Shown here piece by piece: positions 35,076 to 44,244 of a stretch of 64,000 nt of DNA. Numbering within the stretch: position 1 is the first letter of the stretch; each line of letters starts with the position of its first letter. The DNA comes from JAKPPT01 sp964630305 (lineage in GTDB: Bacteria > Spirochaetota > Spirochaetia > Treponematales > UBA12059): NCBI GenBank assembly GCA_964630305.1, contig CAZVTR010000001.1, positions 88,316 through 152,315 on the forward strand, in the 5' to 3' direction. Below the pieces are notes generated by a model. It was not told the origin of the DNA, ran no database searches, and saw nothing but the letters and a program-made list of their open reading frames with translations. The position numbers and the translations under genes are program-made.

Positions 35076-36452
35076 CTATTCTTCTGAAATTTTGGAAACA
35101 TCGCTGTCATCTAAATTATATTCATTAATTTTCTGATACAGCGTTTTTCTGCCAATACCAAGCAATTCGGCTGTTTTGCTCTTGTTAAATTTATTGGCCA
35201 TGAGTGTGTCGCGAATAATAATTTTTTCAGCTTCAGCTAGGCTGGTACCAAGTGGTATTCGTATAAATGGCTGTTCTGATGAGTTTCTGATTGATGGTGG
35301 TAAATCTTCAACGGTTATTATTGAATGTGTGGTCATTACAACAGCGCTTTCGATTACATTTCGCAATTCGCGAATATTACCTGGCCATGGATATGAAAAT
35401 AATAAAGCACGCGCACTGGGTTCAAAACCATGAATCTTTTTTTTATTTTCTTTGCAAAACTCTTCTAAAAAAGCCTGAGCAAGCATTGGTATATCATCTT
35501 TGCGTTCACGGAGCGGAGGCACATGGATATTCACGACATTAAGCCGGTAGTAAAGGTCTTCACGAAATCTGCCAGCTTCAACTTCTTTTTTTAGATCTTT
35601 GTTTGTTGCTGCTATGATTCGTACATCTACCTCAATCGTTTGTTCCCCGCCTATACGTTCAAACTTTTTTTCCTGTATTACTCGAAGCAGTTTTATCTGG
35701 ATGTTTTGGTTGATTTCTCCAATTTCATCCAGAAACAGCGTTCCCTCGTGTGCCAGCTCAAAACGGCCGCGTTTTCTATTGATTGCACCGGTAAAAGCTC
35801 CTTTTTCATAACCAAAGAGCTCACTTTCTAGTAATGCTTCAGGGAGAGCAGCACAGTGAACTTTAATAAGCGGTTTATCACTGCGGTTAGAGAGTTCGTG
35901 AATAGAATCGGCTATTACTTCTTTGCCGACGCCGCTTTCTCCTGTAATAAGCACATTGGCTCGAGTAGGTGCAGCGCGATTTACTGCATTCATTACTTCA
36001 TGCATCGAAGAGCTTTTACCAATAAGGAGTTTGGATACTTTTGTCTTAGCTAGTTCTTGTGAAAGCTCTGAATTTTTTCTGCTTAGCTCCTGACGTTCGA
36101 GAGCGCGCTGAATGAGCATTACAAGATGCTCTAGATTAAGAGGTTTTGAGATAAAATCAAAAGCTCCTATCCGCATTGCTTGTACCGCATCTTCTACGGT
36201 ACCATGACCAGTGAGAATAATAACAGGCATAGTAGGAAAATGAGAAACCACATAATTGAGTACTTCCATTCCATTGACATTGGGCATTTTTAAATCAGTT
36301 ATTACAAGATCTACAGAACCTTTATTAATTACGGCAATGGCTTCTTTGCCGTCTTCTGCGGTAATTGTTTCATAACCTTCCGCTTCAAGATATTCTGCAA
36401 TACCATTGCGAATGTTTTTTTCATCATCAGCAATTAAAATTGTATATTTCAT
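35076..36452 (-). CDS. Sigma54-dependent response regulator, NtrC family
   Basis: Transcription activator of 458 residues. The receiver domain (1-120) has the phosphorylated Asp in DLVITDLKMPNVNG and Lys in FDFISKPLN. The AAA+ domain has GESGVGKEVIADSIH (Walker A), the sigma54-contacting GAFTGA loop and GTLFLDEIGEI (Walker B). A Fis-type HTH closes the protein (NKSKTAELLGIGRKTLYQKI). It therefore acts with RpoN at -24/-12 promoters. Its partner kinase gene overlaps by four bases. Targets are not visible; no clear -24/-12 promoter was seen in the window. Confidence 0.94.
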   Translation of the reverse strand: MKYTILIADDEKNIRNGIAEYLEAEGYETITAEDGKEAIAVINKGSVDLVITDLKMPNVNGMEVLNYVVSHFPTMPVIILTGHGTVEDAVQAMRIGAFDFISKPLNLEHLVMLIQRALERQELSRKNSELSQELAKTKVSKLLIGKSSSMHEVMNAVNRAAPTRANVLITGESGVGKEVIADSIHELSNRSDKPLIKVHCAALPEALLESELFGYEKGAFTGAINRKRGRFELAHEGTLFLDEIGEINQNIQIKLLRVIQEKKFERIGGEQTIEVDVRIIAATNKDLKKEVEAGRFREDLYYRLNVVNIHVPPLRERKDDIPMLAQAFLEEFCKENKKKIHGFEPSARALLFSYPWPGNIRELRNVIESAVVMTTHSIITVEDLPPSIRNSSEQPFIRIPLGTSLAEAEKIIIRDTLMANKFNKSKTAELLGIGRKTLYQKINEYNLDDSDVSKISEE

Positions 36453-37618
36453 ACATTTTCTCCATTACAGCATTTCCCGTGAATTAAATACAATTCATGT
36501 TGCGGTACAGGGAGAGTAATTATAAATTTTGTACCTTTCCCTGGTTCAGAAATAACAGAAATATCACCATTATGTTCTTTTATTATTTTATATGTAAGCG
36601 TTAGCCCAAGCCCTGTTCCATTTTCTTTTGTTGTAAAATATGGTTCAAAAATTTTGTTGATGTATTCAGGTGGTATCCCATGCCCAGAATCTGCTATAAT
36701 GAGCTGGATTCCTTCTTCTGAAATATCTGTTGCGACTAAAATATATCCATTGCTTTCTGTGGCAGCTATTGAGTTTTTAATAAGATTGATAACTGCTTGT
36801 TTAATAAAGCGCCTATCCATAAATATCATTGGAATGTTTCTATTTAATAATACACGGAGTTCAATGCCGTTTTGTTCTACTTCCGGTCTAATAAAATCAA
36901 CGATTTCCTGCAATAAGTCATTAAGATCATCACGAATGGGTTCAATGTTCATAGGTCGTACCGCAAAAAGAAAATCAACAACAATTTTATTTAGTCTATC
37001 GATTTCTTCATCTATCACTTCAAGGTAGTTTTGTATTTTTTTATTAGCAGTATTTCCGAGAGCCTTCTTTAATAACTGCATATGAATGCTCATTGCGCCT
37101 AGCGGATTTTTGATTTCATGTGCAACACCAGCAGCTAGAGTTGTAAGCGAAGCAAGGTTTTCTGCGCGTTTAAGCTTGGATTCGTTTTTTCGTTTTTCTG
37201 TCATATCTTCAGAGTAGATAATTGTACCTCGGATTTGTCCCCTTTGAACAAGCGGCATTACACTGACAGAAATAATGCGGTACTTATTTTTTACTTCTAC
37301 CGGGAAATCCCGTTCTATTATCGTTTCTTCCGCTGTAATTGTATTTTTTACAAAATTAGCGATTTCTCTATGTTTAATGTATTCCCAAACTGGTTGTGAG
37401 TAGACTTCAAAATATTCAAAAAGCAAAAACCGTTCTGCTGTTTTATTTGCAAATATAGGAATATTATCTGTATCACAGACAACAATGCCTGAATGAATTG
37501 AGTCAAGCACAGCTTCAAGGTTGCTGTTTTCCCTTGCTATATCTAAAAGCAGCTGCTTTATTGCTTCTTTGTCAAGAAGATGAACTTTTTCAAGTGCTTT
37601 TTCGATAAATCGCTGCAT
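36449..37618 (-). CDS. PAS-domain histidine kinase (NtrB-like, soluble)
   Basis: Sensor kinase of 389 residues without membrane helices, so it should sense a cytoplasmic signal. A PAS domain lies at about 35-145 (LDSIHSGIVVCDTDNIPIFANKTAERF). HisKA follows with the phosphoryl-accepting His in AAGVAHEIKNPLGAMSIHM, then the HATPase domain: N box NLIKNSIAA, G1 ADSGHGIP, F box FEPYFTTKE and G2 GTGLGLTLTYKII. The pair kinase-regulator is translated as one unit with a four-base overlap. NtrB/NtrC resemblance is by architecture, not evidence for nitrogen control. Confidence 0.92.
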   Translation of the reverse strand: MQRFIEKALEKVHLLDKEAIKQLLLDIARENSNLEAVLDSIHSGIVVCDTDNIPIFANKTAERFLLFEYFEVYSQPVWEYIKHREIANFVKNTITAEETIIERDFPVEVKNKYRIISVSVMPLVQRGQIRGTIIYSEDMTEKRKNESKLKRAENLASLTTLAAGVAHEIKNPLGAMSIHMQLLKKALGNTANKKIQNYLEVIDEEIDRLNKIVVDFLFAVRPMNIEPIRDDLNDLLQEIVDFIRPEVEQNGIELRVLLNRNIPMIFMDRRFIKQAVINLIKNSIAATESNGYILVATDISEEGIQLIIADSGHGIPPEYINKIFEPYFTTKENGTGLGLTLTYKIIKEHNGDISVISEPGKGTKFIITLPVPQHELYLIHGKCCNGENV

Positions 37619-37696
37619 AACTATCTCGCATTAAATATACTGAGAGATTATAAAAAATCAATAGAACTGTATAGAACCGTTCTGTGCAACATGCAT

Positions 37697-38860
37697 TTAC
37701 AGTATACCAAATGAAAACAGCACAGTTTCTAAAATAATACCTGGGCTTATATTAAATAATTCAAGTTTCTTAATGTTTTCTCTGCATAAGGTTATCAGTT
37801 TTTGCAGTTTGCTATATAAAGCATTGTCATAATAAGAAGCAATGTTTACTGCATATTTAAGAATATATTCCAAAAAAAGACGTAACGATGCTTGATCGTT
37901 TATGTGATCTTTTAGTCCAGCAGCATCAAAGTTTTTTTCATTGGTCATTATAGTTTTTACAAGCTGTTCTGCGTAGATTTCTATGTTCTCATCATATTCG
38001 ATAGAATAGGCATGAAAGAATTGATCTATTGGCTGAGTGTGATTTTCGAGTCTAAATATTTTTTGATAAATTAATGATAACTGCTGAGCATTCCGCGAAA
38101 TAAAGGTATAGGTTCTCAATCGTGACCGTACAGTTGGAAGCAGAGCTTTAATATTGCTTGTTGTTAATATAAATGAAACAGTCTTAGGCGGTTCCTCCAA
38201 AATTTTAAGGAGTGCATTCATTGCAGGTTCTTGCATATGGTCAGCATGTTCAATAATTATAGTCCGATGTTTGCCCCATGGTGATTCATGAGCAATTGCT
38301 TCTACAGCACGAATGAGGAAAATTGGAATATCTTTGGGAATTGCTTGCACAAGTTTTGTAAATGTAGGAATCAGTTTTTTCCCTTCTTTTAGTATTGTTT
38401 CTTTTGCTACAGACTCGTCAAGAATGCTTTCGGAAAATTCAAACAGAGGATTTGCAAGTTGGTAAATACTTTGTAATTTGCCTGTTTCATTCATATAGAG
38501 ATCTGGTTCGAATCGCTTGAGAATTTTTCGTATAGAGCGGCACAGAAAATACCGTGATGCGAGTCCAGGCTGTCTGTCAAAGAGATCCAAACCGCATGCA
38601 AATTCTTCCGGGATGAGTTTTCTTCCAATGATGAGTACATCGGGATTTACAAGCGATTTACTCCTGCTGCATGCTTCGCAGGTGCATGTCCATGTACCAG
38701 TTCCATGACATGAAGCTATACGTGCAAGCTCCAGGGCAGTAGTTAATTTTGCGCTATAGGCAGGCCCTGAAAAAAGGCGTGAACCAGGCACTGCTCCTGA
38801 TACAAGTTCTGTTGTGAGCGCTTCGATAACTGCTGGCTGACCAAAGACATTTTCAAACAT
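37697..38860 (-). CDS. holB: DNA polymerase III delta-prime-like subunit
   Basis: Clamp-loader-type AAA+ protein of 387 residues. The opening FENVFGQPAVIEALTTEL is the usual delta-prime/DnaX start. The P-loop position reads GPAYSAKLTTA, degenerate as in delta-prime. A zinc module is indicated by CHGTGTWTCTCEAC. IIEHADHMQEPAMNALLKILEEPPKTVSFILTTSN is the sensor region typical of HolB. The segment between about 90 and 180 is longer than in E. coli HolB. It lies between cvpA and the kinase pair, 78 bases from the latter. Confidence 0.85.
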   Translation of the reverse strand: MFENVFGQPAVIEALTTELVSGAVPGSRLFSGPAYSAKLTTALELARIASCHGTGTWTCTCEACSRSKSLVNPDVLIIGRKLIPEEFACGLDLFDRQPGLASRYFLCRSIRKILKRFEPDLYMNETGKLQSIYQLANPLFEFSESILDESVAKETILKEGKKLIPTFTKLVQAIPKDIPIFLIRAVEAIAHESPWGKHRTIIIEHADHMQEPAMNALLKILEEPPKTVSFILTTSNIKALLPTVRSRLRTYTFISRNAQQLSLIYQKIFRLENHTQPIDQFFHAYSIEYDENIEIYAEQLVKTIMTNEKNFDAAGLKDHINDQASLRLFLEYILKYAVNIASYYDNALYSKLQKLITLCRENIKKLELFNISPGIILETVLFSFGIL

Positions 38861-38864
38861 TGCA

Positions 38865-39332
38865 TTATGCCTTAAAGGGTAGGTGATGTGCTATGATAGG
38901 GAGGAGCAAGCGTGCTATAAAGCTGTTTTCCAGCAATGCATCGATTTTAAATACTGGTTGATACCTAATAACAATGAGTATAATAGCAATAATAATAATG
39001 CCTTCTCCTAGTCCAAGTATAGCACCAAGTATTTTATCTGCGGTTTCAAGATCAAGATTGTCAATAATTGCTTCAATCGATGAATGGAGAAATTTAACAA
39101 TAATAAACATGAGAATGAATATTCCGCCAAATGCAATCCCATATGCAAGGAGTTCAGAAAAATGATTTTGCAATGCGAACCATCGGCTTACCGGTTTATA
39201 CATAATAATAGCCACAAGAAGCGGCAGAAAAATAGAAAGAGCCGCCATTATTTCGTCAATGAAACCTCTAAAAAAACACCGTAAAACTGCAATTGCAAGA
39301 ATTACAATAAAAATAATATCCAGTATATTCAT
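38865..39332 (-). CDS. cvpA: CvpA family membrane protein
   Basis: Membrane protein of 155 residues with four hydrophobic helices and the CvpA pattern near the N-terminus (LDIIFIVILAIAVLRCFFRGFIDE). A polar segment with ETADKILGAILGLGEG precedes the last helix. CvpA was named for colicin V production, but its wide role is envelope homeostasis. The ATG at 39332 has AAGGAA upstream and overlaps the murG stop in ATGA; an in-frame start further upstream at 39365 would intrude on murG without family similarity. Confidence 0.85.
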   Translation of the reverse strand: MNILDIIFIVILAIAVLRCFFRGFIDEIMAALSIFLPLLVAIIMYKPVSRWFALQNHFSELLAYGIAFGGIFILMFIIVKFLHSSIEAIIDNLDLETADKILGAILGLGEGIIIIAIILIVIRYQPVFKIDALLENSFIARLLLPIIAHHLPFKA

Positions 39333-40429
39333 GGTTCGTTTCCTTTTTCGCAATAGCTCAGACACAGTGATGCTATATGCTGTGCTGCATCAATGCGGAG
39401 CAATTTTTGCGCATTCTGTGGCATAGACTGCTGCAATTCATGATTATTAAGTAAATTTAATATGGCTTGAATTAGTTTTTCAGGTTCTGCTTCGTCGCCA
39501 ATTAAACCAATCGCAGCATTGTTTTTTACGAGGATCTTTGTGTTTTCAACCTGATCTCCTCGTGTGCCAGGACCGCAGAGAGGTATGAGAATCATAGGCT
39601 TCTGAGCTGCTGTGCATTCCCAGAGAGTACCTGCACCGGCTCTGCATACAATAATATCTGCAGCAGCAAGTACATCAGGAAGTTCCTGGACAAGATAGGG
39701 GAATTGCCGGTATCGTGAACTCTGCGGGACACTTGTCGGTTTTCCATGTCCAGTTTGATGTGCAATACATACATGTTCTTTTAAGCGCGAAGCTGTAGCT
39801 TCGATGAGCTTATTGAGCTGCTCTGCCCCCTGGCTCCCTCCCAGCACAACAAGGAGCGGCATATTCGTATCCATTCCAAGAAAAGCTTTCCCTCGTTGCC
39901 GATCCCCTTGCGTAATAGTCTTACGTATGGGATTTCCGAGCACAATTGTTTTTGCTTGATCATGAGGTTTTAAGAATGTGAGCGTTTCGTACCAGCTAAC
40001 AATGAGCTTATCTGCAAAACGCAGATTTATCTTTGTTGCAAGCCCAGGCGAAACATCGGATTCATGGGTTATTACTGGAATTTTTAGTCGGGCAGCCGCT
40101 ATGCATGGCGGTACGCTTACGTAACCGCCTTTAGAAAACAGCATATCAGCATTAAGTTTCTTTAATAACTTTTTTGCTTGATAGATTCCTTTGAGAATTC
40201 GAAATACATCAAAAAAATTTTTTATCGAAAAACTGCGGCGTAATTTACCAGAAGCTATTGCATAGTACTCAATGCCTGCTTGTTCTACAGCATTCCGTTC
40301 AGACTCTTTTCCGGATCCAATCCAAAACATTTTTGTGTCCGGACTTTGATCGCGAATTGCTTCTATTACCGCAAGACCCGGGTAAATATGCCCTCCTGTG
40401 CCGCCTCCTGTAAATGCAATTGTTGCCAT
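39329..40429 (-). CDS. murG: UDP-GlcNAc:lipid I N-acetylglucosaminyltransferase MurG
   Basis: Converts lipid I to lipid II on the inner face of the cytoplasmic membrane, the last cytoplasmic step of peptidoglycan synthesis. The 366-residue GT-B enzyme has TGGGTGGHIYPGLAV (G loop 1), FSKGGYVSVPPCIAA, THESDVSPGLATKI, VLGGSQGAEQLN (G loop 3 region) and CRAGAGTLWECTAAQKPMILIPL (donor-binding signature). Length is typical. It is transcribed after pgi with one base between the genes. Confidence 0.97.
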   Translation of the reverse strand: MATIAFTGGGTGGHIYPGLAVIEAIRDQSPDTKMFWIGSGKESERNAVEQAGIEYYAIASGKLRRSFSIKNFFDVFRILKGIYQAKKLLKKLNADMLFSKGGYVSVPPCIAAARLKIPVITHESDVSPGLATKINLRFADKLIVSWYETLTFLKPHDQAKTIVLGNPIRKTITQGDRQRGKAFLGMDTNMPLLVVLGGSQGAEQLNKLIEATASRLKEHVCIAHQTGHGKPTSVPQSSRYRQFPYLVQELPDVLAAADIIVCRAGAGTLWECTAAQKPMILIPLCGPGTRGDQVENTKILVKNNAAIGLIGDEAEPEKLIQAILNLLNNHELQQSMPQNAQKLLRIDAAQHIASLCLSYCEKGNEP

Positions 40430-40430
40430 A

Positions 40431-41999
40431 TTATAATCCTAAGAGTTTTGCATAGGCAGCAAGCACTGGATTACTAATGTCTTTAGGATTTAATACTTCT
40501 TTTGTCAGCACTTTACCGAGTTGCACCCCTTCCTGATCAAAGGAATTAAGATTCCATGCAAAACCCTGGAACATTATTTTGTTTTCAAAGTGCGCTAAGA
40601 GTGCACCGAGTGCTTTAGGCGAAAGTGTCTTTCCAAAAATTAATGATGAGGGACGCATGCCCGGGAAGTTTTTATTGGGATTGTCCGCATGGCTTCCTTG
40701 CGCAAAAGCGGCTATTTGTGCAACAAGATTTGCATTAAGTTTTTTTCGTGCAGTTGAGCCTTCAAAATCGGGATCAAAATTGCACTGATTTTCAGAGAAA
40801 CCGATAAACTCTATTGGAACTATTGTCGTTCCCTGATGGAGGAGCTGATAGAAGGAATGCTGTCCGTTAGTGCCTGGTTCACCCATCACTATTGGTCCTG
40901 TAGGAATTGGAACAGGTTTACCGTTTCTGTCAATCGATTTACCGTTCGATTCCATATCCAGCTGCTGGAGATGCGCCGGGAACCGTGAAAGTGCTTGTGC
41001 ATACGGTAAAACCGCAATGACAGGCCTATTGAGGACACTGCGTTCATAGACTCCCAGCAAAGCATCCATGAGAGCAGCATTCTTTGCGATATCTGTGTTG
41101 AGGGCTGCTTTATCAGCTTCATTAGCGCCGTTGAGCAATTCTTTAAACATATCCGGACCAAGACTAATTGCAAGAATAACCCCTCCGACAGCACTGGTTC
41201 CGCTATATCTGCCTCCGATGTAGTCATCGATATAAAACGAATCCAGATACCCTGAATTATGAGCAAGCGGACTCGTTTCACTTGTGACAGCGACAAAATG
41301 TTTAGCAGGATCAATAGTAGCGCCAAGATATTTTTTTACAAGAAATTCATTGGCGAGTGTTTCCTGAGTTGTGCCGCTTTTTGATACGAGTATAAAAAGT
41401 GTTGTTTCCGGATTGATAGATTCAAGCACTTGAACGGCATCATCAGGGTCTACATTACTGATAAAATGAGCTTTAAGTTTAAGGGTGCCTCTCGTGCGTG
41501 CCCAGTTTTCAAGTGCTAAATACAGTGCTCGTGGTCCTAAATCGGAACCTCCAATTCCAATTTGAACGACATCGGTAAAGACGGCGCCAGTTGAACTGCG
41601 AATTGTTCCATTCCGAATATCTTCTGCGAATCTACAGAATCTTTTTACTTCTTCCGCATAGAATTCGGTATAATTTTTTCCATTCACAATAACTGGACCA
41701 ATAACTGTTCCGCGAACCGCATGGTGGAGCACCATGCGGTGTTCACCAATGTTCATTACCGCGCCTGAAAGCAGTGTTTTATACTGTTCGATGAGCTGCA
41801 GCTCATCGGAAATGTTTTGTAAAAGAGCAATGGTTTCATCATCAGCATCCATTGCCGCATAAGAATATGAAAGGCCTCCGCCAGCATCAATAATTCTAGT
41901 CTGAATTCTCTGTGGAGAAAGATTTTTTATACCAGAGTCAGGTTTTTTTTGTATCAGTTTTTGCCATTCCCGGCTTTCATGAATTCCTTTCCACTGCAT
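40431..41999 (-). CDS. pgi: Glucose-6-phosphate isomerase
   Basis: Interconverts glucose 6-phosphate and fructose 6-phosphate in glycolysis. The 522-residue protein carries QIGIGGSDLGPRALYLAL, LVSKSGTTQETLANE (phosphate loop), GGRYSGTSAVGGVI, GTNGQHSFYQLLHQGT (catalytic His) and NSFDQEGVQLGKVL (catalytic Lys at the C-terminal signature). All catalytic blocks are intact. AAGGAG lies before the ATG. It is the first gene of the leftward unit pgi-murG-cvpA-holB and is divergent from the flavin-reductase-like gene. Confidence 0.97.
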   Translation of the reverse strand: MQWKGIHESREWQKLIQKKPDSGIKNLSPQRIQTRIIDAGGGLSYSYAAMDADDETIALLQNISDELQLIEQYKTLLSGAVMNIGEHRMVLHHAVRGTVIGPVIVNGKNYTEFYAEEVKRFCRFAEDIRNGTIRSSTGAVFTDVVQIGIGGSDLGPRALYLALENWARTRGTLKLKAHFISNVDPDDAVQVLESINPETTLFILVSKSGTTQETLANEFLVKKYLGATIDPAKHFVAVTSETSPLAHNSGYLDSFYIDDYIGGRYSGTSAVGGVILAISLGPDMFKELLNGANEADKAALNTDIAKNAALMDALLGVYERSVLNRPVIAVLPYAQALSRFPAHLQQLDMESNGKSIDRNGKPVPIPTGPIVMGEPGTNGQHSFYQLLHQGTTIVPIEFIGFSENQCNFDPDFEGSTARKKLNANLVAQIAAFAQGSHADNPNKNFPGMRPSSLIFGKTLSPKALGALLAHFENKIMFQGFAWNLNSFDQEGVQLGKVLTKEVLNPKDISNPVLAAYAKLLGL

Positions 42000-42024
42000 A
42001 CTGTGTGCTCCTTGTATATTTTTG

Positions 42025-42054
42025 TTGTATACTATCGAGTTTCAACTGTATACT
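42025..42054 (+). promoter_or_regulatory. Probable promoter for the flavin-reductase-like gene
   Basis: TTGTAT at 42025-42030 and TATACT at 42049-42054 are 18 bases apart. The start expected near 42061 lies downstream of the first in-frame start codon at 42022, which supports translation from the ATG at 42082. GTATAC occurs twice within this 30-base divergent spacer. Confidence 0.5.
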
Positions 42055-42081
42055 GTGTATAGTAAGGGGATAACTAATTTT

Positions 42082-42609
42082 ATGCAAGAGTGTAAGGCTA
42101 ACCGAAAACGTATTGCTGTCAAAGACTTTATGTTTGATCCTTCACGGTTTCGCGATGAGTGGGTGGTTTTGTGCGCTGGAGATTTTTCCAAACAGCATTA
42201 CAATGCTATGACAATTTCGTGGGGCAGTTATGGACAGGTATGGAACGAGATGTTTTTCCAGGTTTTTGTTCGGCCCACGCGTTACACCTATGAATTTATG
42301 GAAAGCTACGATTACTTTACGCTTTCCTTGTTTGACCAAACCTATCATGATGCACTTGTACTTTTGGGGACACTCTCGGGAAGAGATTGCAACAAAATAC
42401 AGCAAGCTGGTCTAACGCCAGAAGCTTCATTGGAAATATCGGCACCTTCCTTTAAGGAAGCAGCATTATGTATAGAGTGCAAAAAAATATATTTCCAGGA
42501 TATCGATAGAAATCATTTTCTGGAACCAGCAATAGAAACACAGTATCCGCATCATGATTACCATCGCATGTATTTTGGTGCAGTCATAGCTGTTAGCGGT
42601 ATTGTATAA
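42082..42609 (+). CDS. Flavin reductase-like FMN-binding protein
   Basis: Protein of 175 residues resembling the flavin reductase-like (DIM6/NTAB) split-barrel family: NAMTISWGSYGQVWNEMFFQVFVRP is the FMN-binding block, followed by MESYDYFTLSLFDQTYHDALVLLGTLSGRD and an HHDYHRMYFGAVIAV ending typical of the fold. It could reduce flavin or simply bind FMN. AAGGGGA at 42064-42070 precedes this ATG; an earlier in-frame start at 42022 would lie upstream of the predicted transcription start. It is a single-gene unit by spacing. Confidence 0.8.
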   Translation: MQECKANRKRIAVKDFMFDPSRFRDEWVVLCAGDFSKQHYNAMTISWGSYGQVWNEMFFQVFVRPTRYTYEFMESYDYFTLSLFDQTYHDALVLLGTLSGRDCNKIQQAGLTPEASLEISAPSFKEAALCIECKKIYFQDIDRNHFLEPAIETQYPHHDYHRMYFGAVIAVSGIV

Positions 42610-42732
42610 GAACTTCCCGAATACTATGTAAATCTATATTTTTTTTATTGAGTTTATGTATATTTTCATATACTATTATATTATATTGGTTTATACTTTT
42701 TTATGATTTATTGAGAGTGTAGGGAGAAGGCA

Positions 42733-43956
42733 ATGGGTGCGCTGATTACCAGGGTTGAGCGTGATTTTATATTACAGCAGCTTGCAAAATCGCATGGAAA
42801 AGTGCTCTTGCTTGGGCCGGGTAAAAACGGCATGTGTTCTGTGCATGATTACACAAAAGAATTTCTTGTGGTTCAGGTGCATCAGGATACCTATGAAACG
42901 TTTAAGTCATGGGAACGTATCACTTGCTATGGGCTTCATGCAGGTCAGCGGTTTATTTTTTCTTCCAAAATACGAAAAGTAGAGGGTAATTTATTTTTTT
43001 TAGGTGTTCCTGATACCATGTATAAAGCACCGAAACGCAAGTATATACGGCTGCCGCCACCGCATGCTCTTAAAATGTATGTGACAATTAAAAATCGGAA
43101 TCTTAAAATCAATTTTCCAGAATCATCGGAAAGCGATGACGTATATTTGCCAGATACAATCAACTGGAAAGGAAAACATGATTTACGCACGCTAGTCACT
43201 GAGTTTAAATATAAAGCCAATGGCATGTCCGTTGTTAATGGTATTGTCATGTTCCAGCCAGGTAAAGAGCCTACAAAAATAGAAGAGCGTCTCATTGTTC
43301 ATTATGCCAGAGCACTCTTAATTCCAGATACAAAAAAACCTCTGCTGTCTCAAGCAGAGCTTAATGATGACCGGCTTATCTCCCGCGAGATGCTGGAAGC
43401 ATATGAAGGACCGTCAATCTTTCTTGATATTGAAACACTTGGTAAATCAAACCTTAAAAAATCAGATAATCACATTGTTTCCGAACTGTATGTTCCTATT
43501 CAGTATTTTCAGTACACGGTTGGCTATGTATATCTTATGAATGATTACAGGCTAAGCCAAGCATTGGGCATAAGTGAACTAGATTTTGCTTGGGAGTTTG
43601 CTCATGTGCTTTCCTATCATCTTCATTTATCTGATTATTTTCATACTGGAAAAGTAGAACCAGAGCATGTTGAACCGCAGCTTCTCGATATAACTCCCGG
43701 TGGATGTTTGTTATCTCTATCGAGAGAAATATATCCGCTGTTGCTTAAAAAGGGTTATCATCTTACTATAACGATGATACTGCCAGAGAAAAAAATAGAG
43801 CTTACCGGGAAAATAGTTCGCGGTTACAGCGATTCTGCAAATTTTTATTATGGTATTCAGTTTATTGATGTTGATGAAGAGCTTGAATCAGAACTGTCAA
43901 GAATGCTTTATGGTACAGAAACGCTTGCTCAAGCAGAGGAAGCTCTCGATGTTTAA
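42733..43956 (+). CDS. PilZ-domain protein with long insertion
   Basis: Protein of 407 residues. An N-terminal YcgR-like barrel region (about 10-100) leads to RKYIR at about residue 103, the RxxxR motif of PilZ c-di-GMP receptors. The second PilZ motif appears as DITPGGCLLSL at about residue 316, followed by YGIQFIDVD. About 205 residues lie between the two motifs where about 20-30 are usual, so either the N-terminal RKYIR is fortuitous or a domain is inserted. No membrane helix. It probably responds to c-di-GMP. GGGAGAAGG precedes the ATG; the 123-base upstream spacer is very AT-rich. Confidence 0.7.
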   Translation: MGALITRVERDFILQQLAKSHGKVLLLGPGKNGMCSVHDYTKEFLVVQVHQDTYETFKSWERITCYGLHAGQRFIFSSKIRKVEGNLFFLGVPDTMYKAPKRKYIRLPPPHALKMYVTIKNRNLKINFPESSESDDVYLPDTINWKGKHDLRTLVTEFKYKANGMSVVNGIVMFQPGKEPTKIEERLIVHYARALLIPDTKKPLLSQAELNDDRLISREMLEAYEGPSIFLDIETLGKSNLKKSDNHIVSELYVPIQYFQYTVGYVYLMNDYRLSQALGISELDFAWEFAHVLSYHLHLSDYFHTGKVEPEHVEPQLLDITPGGCLLSLSREIYPLLLKKGYHLTITMILPEKKIELTGKIVRGYSDSANFYYGIQFIDVDEELESELSRMLYGTETLAQAEEALDV

Positions 43957-43983
43957 TCTGCAGTATAATAGTGGATGTATGCA

Positions 43984-44244
43984 ATGAACCTTGAAAATCT
44001 CTCCTTGATAGACAGGCTAAAGCTTGCACTCGAAGTAATTCAAGATTGGCGGCTCATTGTTACACTTGTTTTTTTTATTATTATAATCGTAGTATTCAGG
44101 GAACTTGCTGAACTCTATAAAAAAAAGAAACCTAAAAAGCCTGTGATAAAAATGCCAGCAAAAAAACCAAAACAAACTAAAGCTGCAAAGGAAGTTCCGG
44201 AAGGGGAGGAGAGTGAAGCAGAGGAGACTGAAGAACACACGTAA
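43984..44244 (+). CDS. Small single-pass membrane protein
   Basis: Protein of 86 residues, no family recognised. One membrane helix at about 24-42 (LIVTLVFFIIIIVVFREL) is followed by a Lys-rich stretch (KKKKPKKP) and an acidic tail (EEGEESEAEETEEHT-like). An ATG at 43975 is also possible; 43984 is preferred because GGA at 43973-43975 is better spaced. It starts 27 bases after the PilZ gene and is probably cotranscribed with it. Its last 68 bases overlap the 3' end of recQ on the other strand. Confidence 0.65.
   Translation: MNLENLSLIDRLKLALEVIQDWRLIVTLVFFIIIIVVFRELAELYKKKKPKKPVIKMPAKKPKQTKAAKEVPEGEESEAEETEEHT

Noticed and set aside
35076..37618. Local sigma54 promoters controlled by the NtrC-type regulator
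   Set aside because: I looked for TGGCAC-N5-TTGC patterns in the spacers and found no convincing match.
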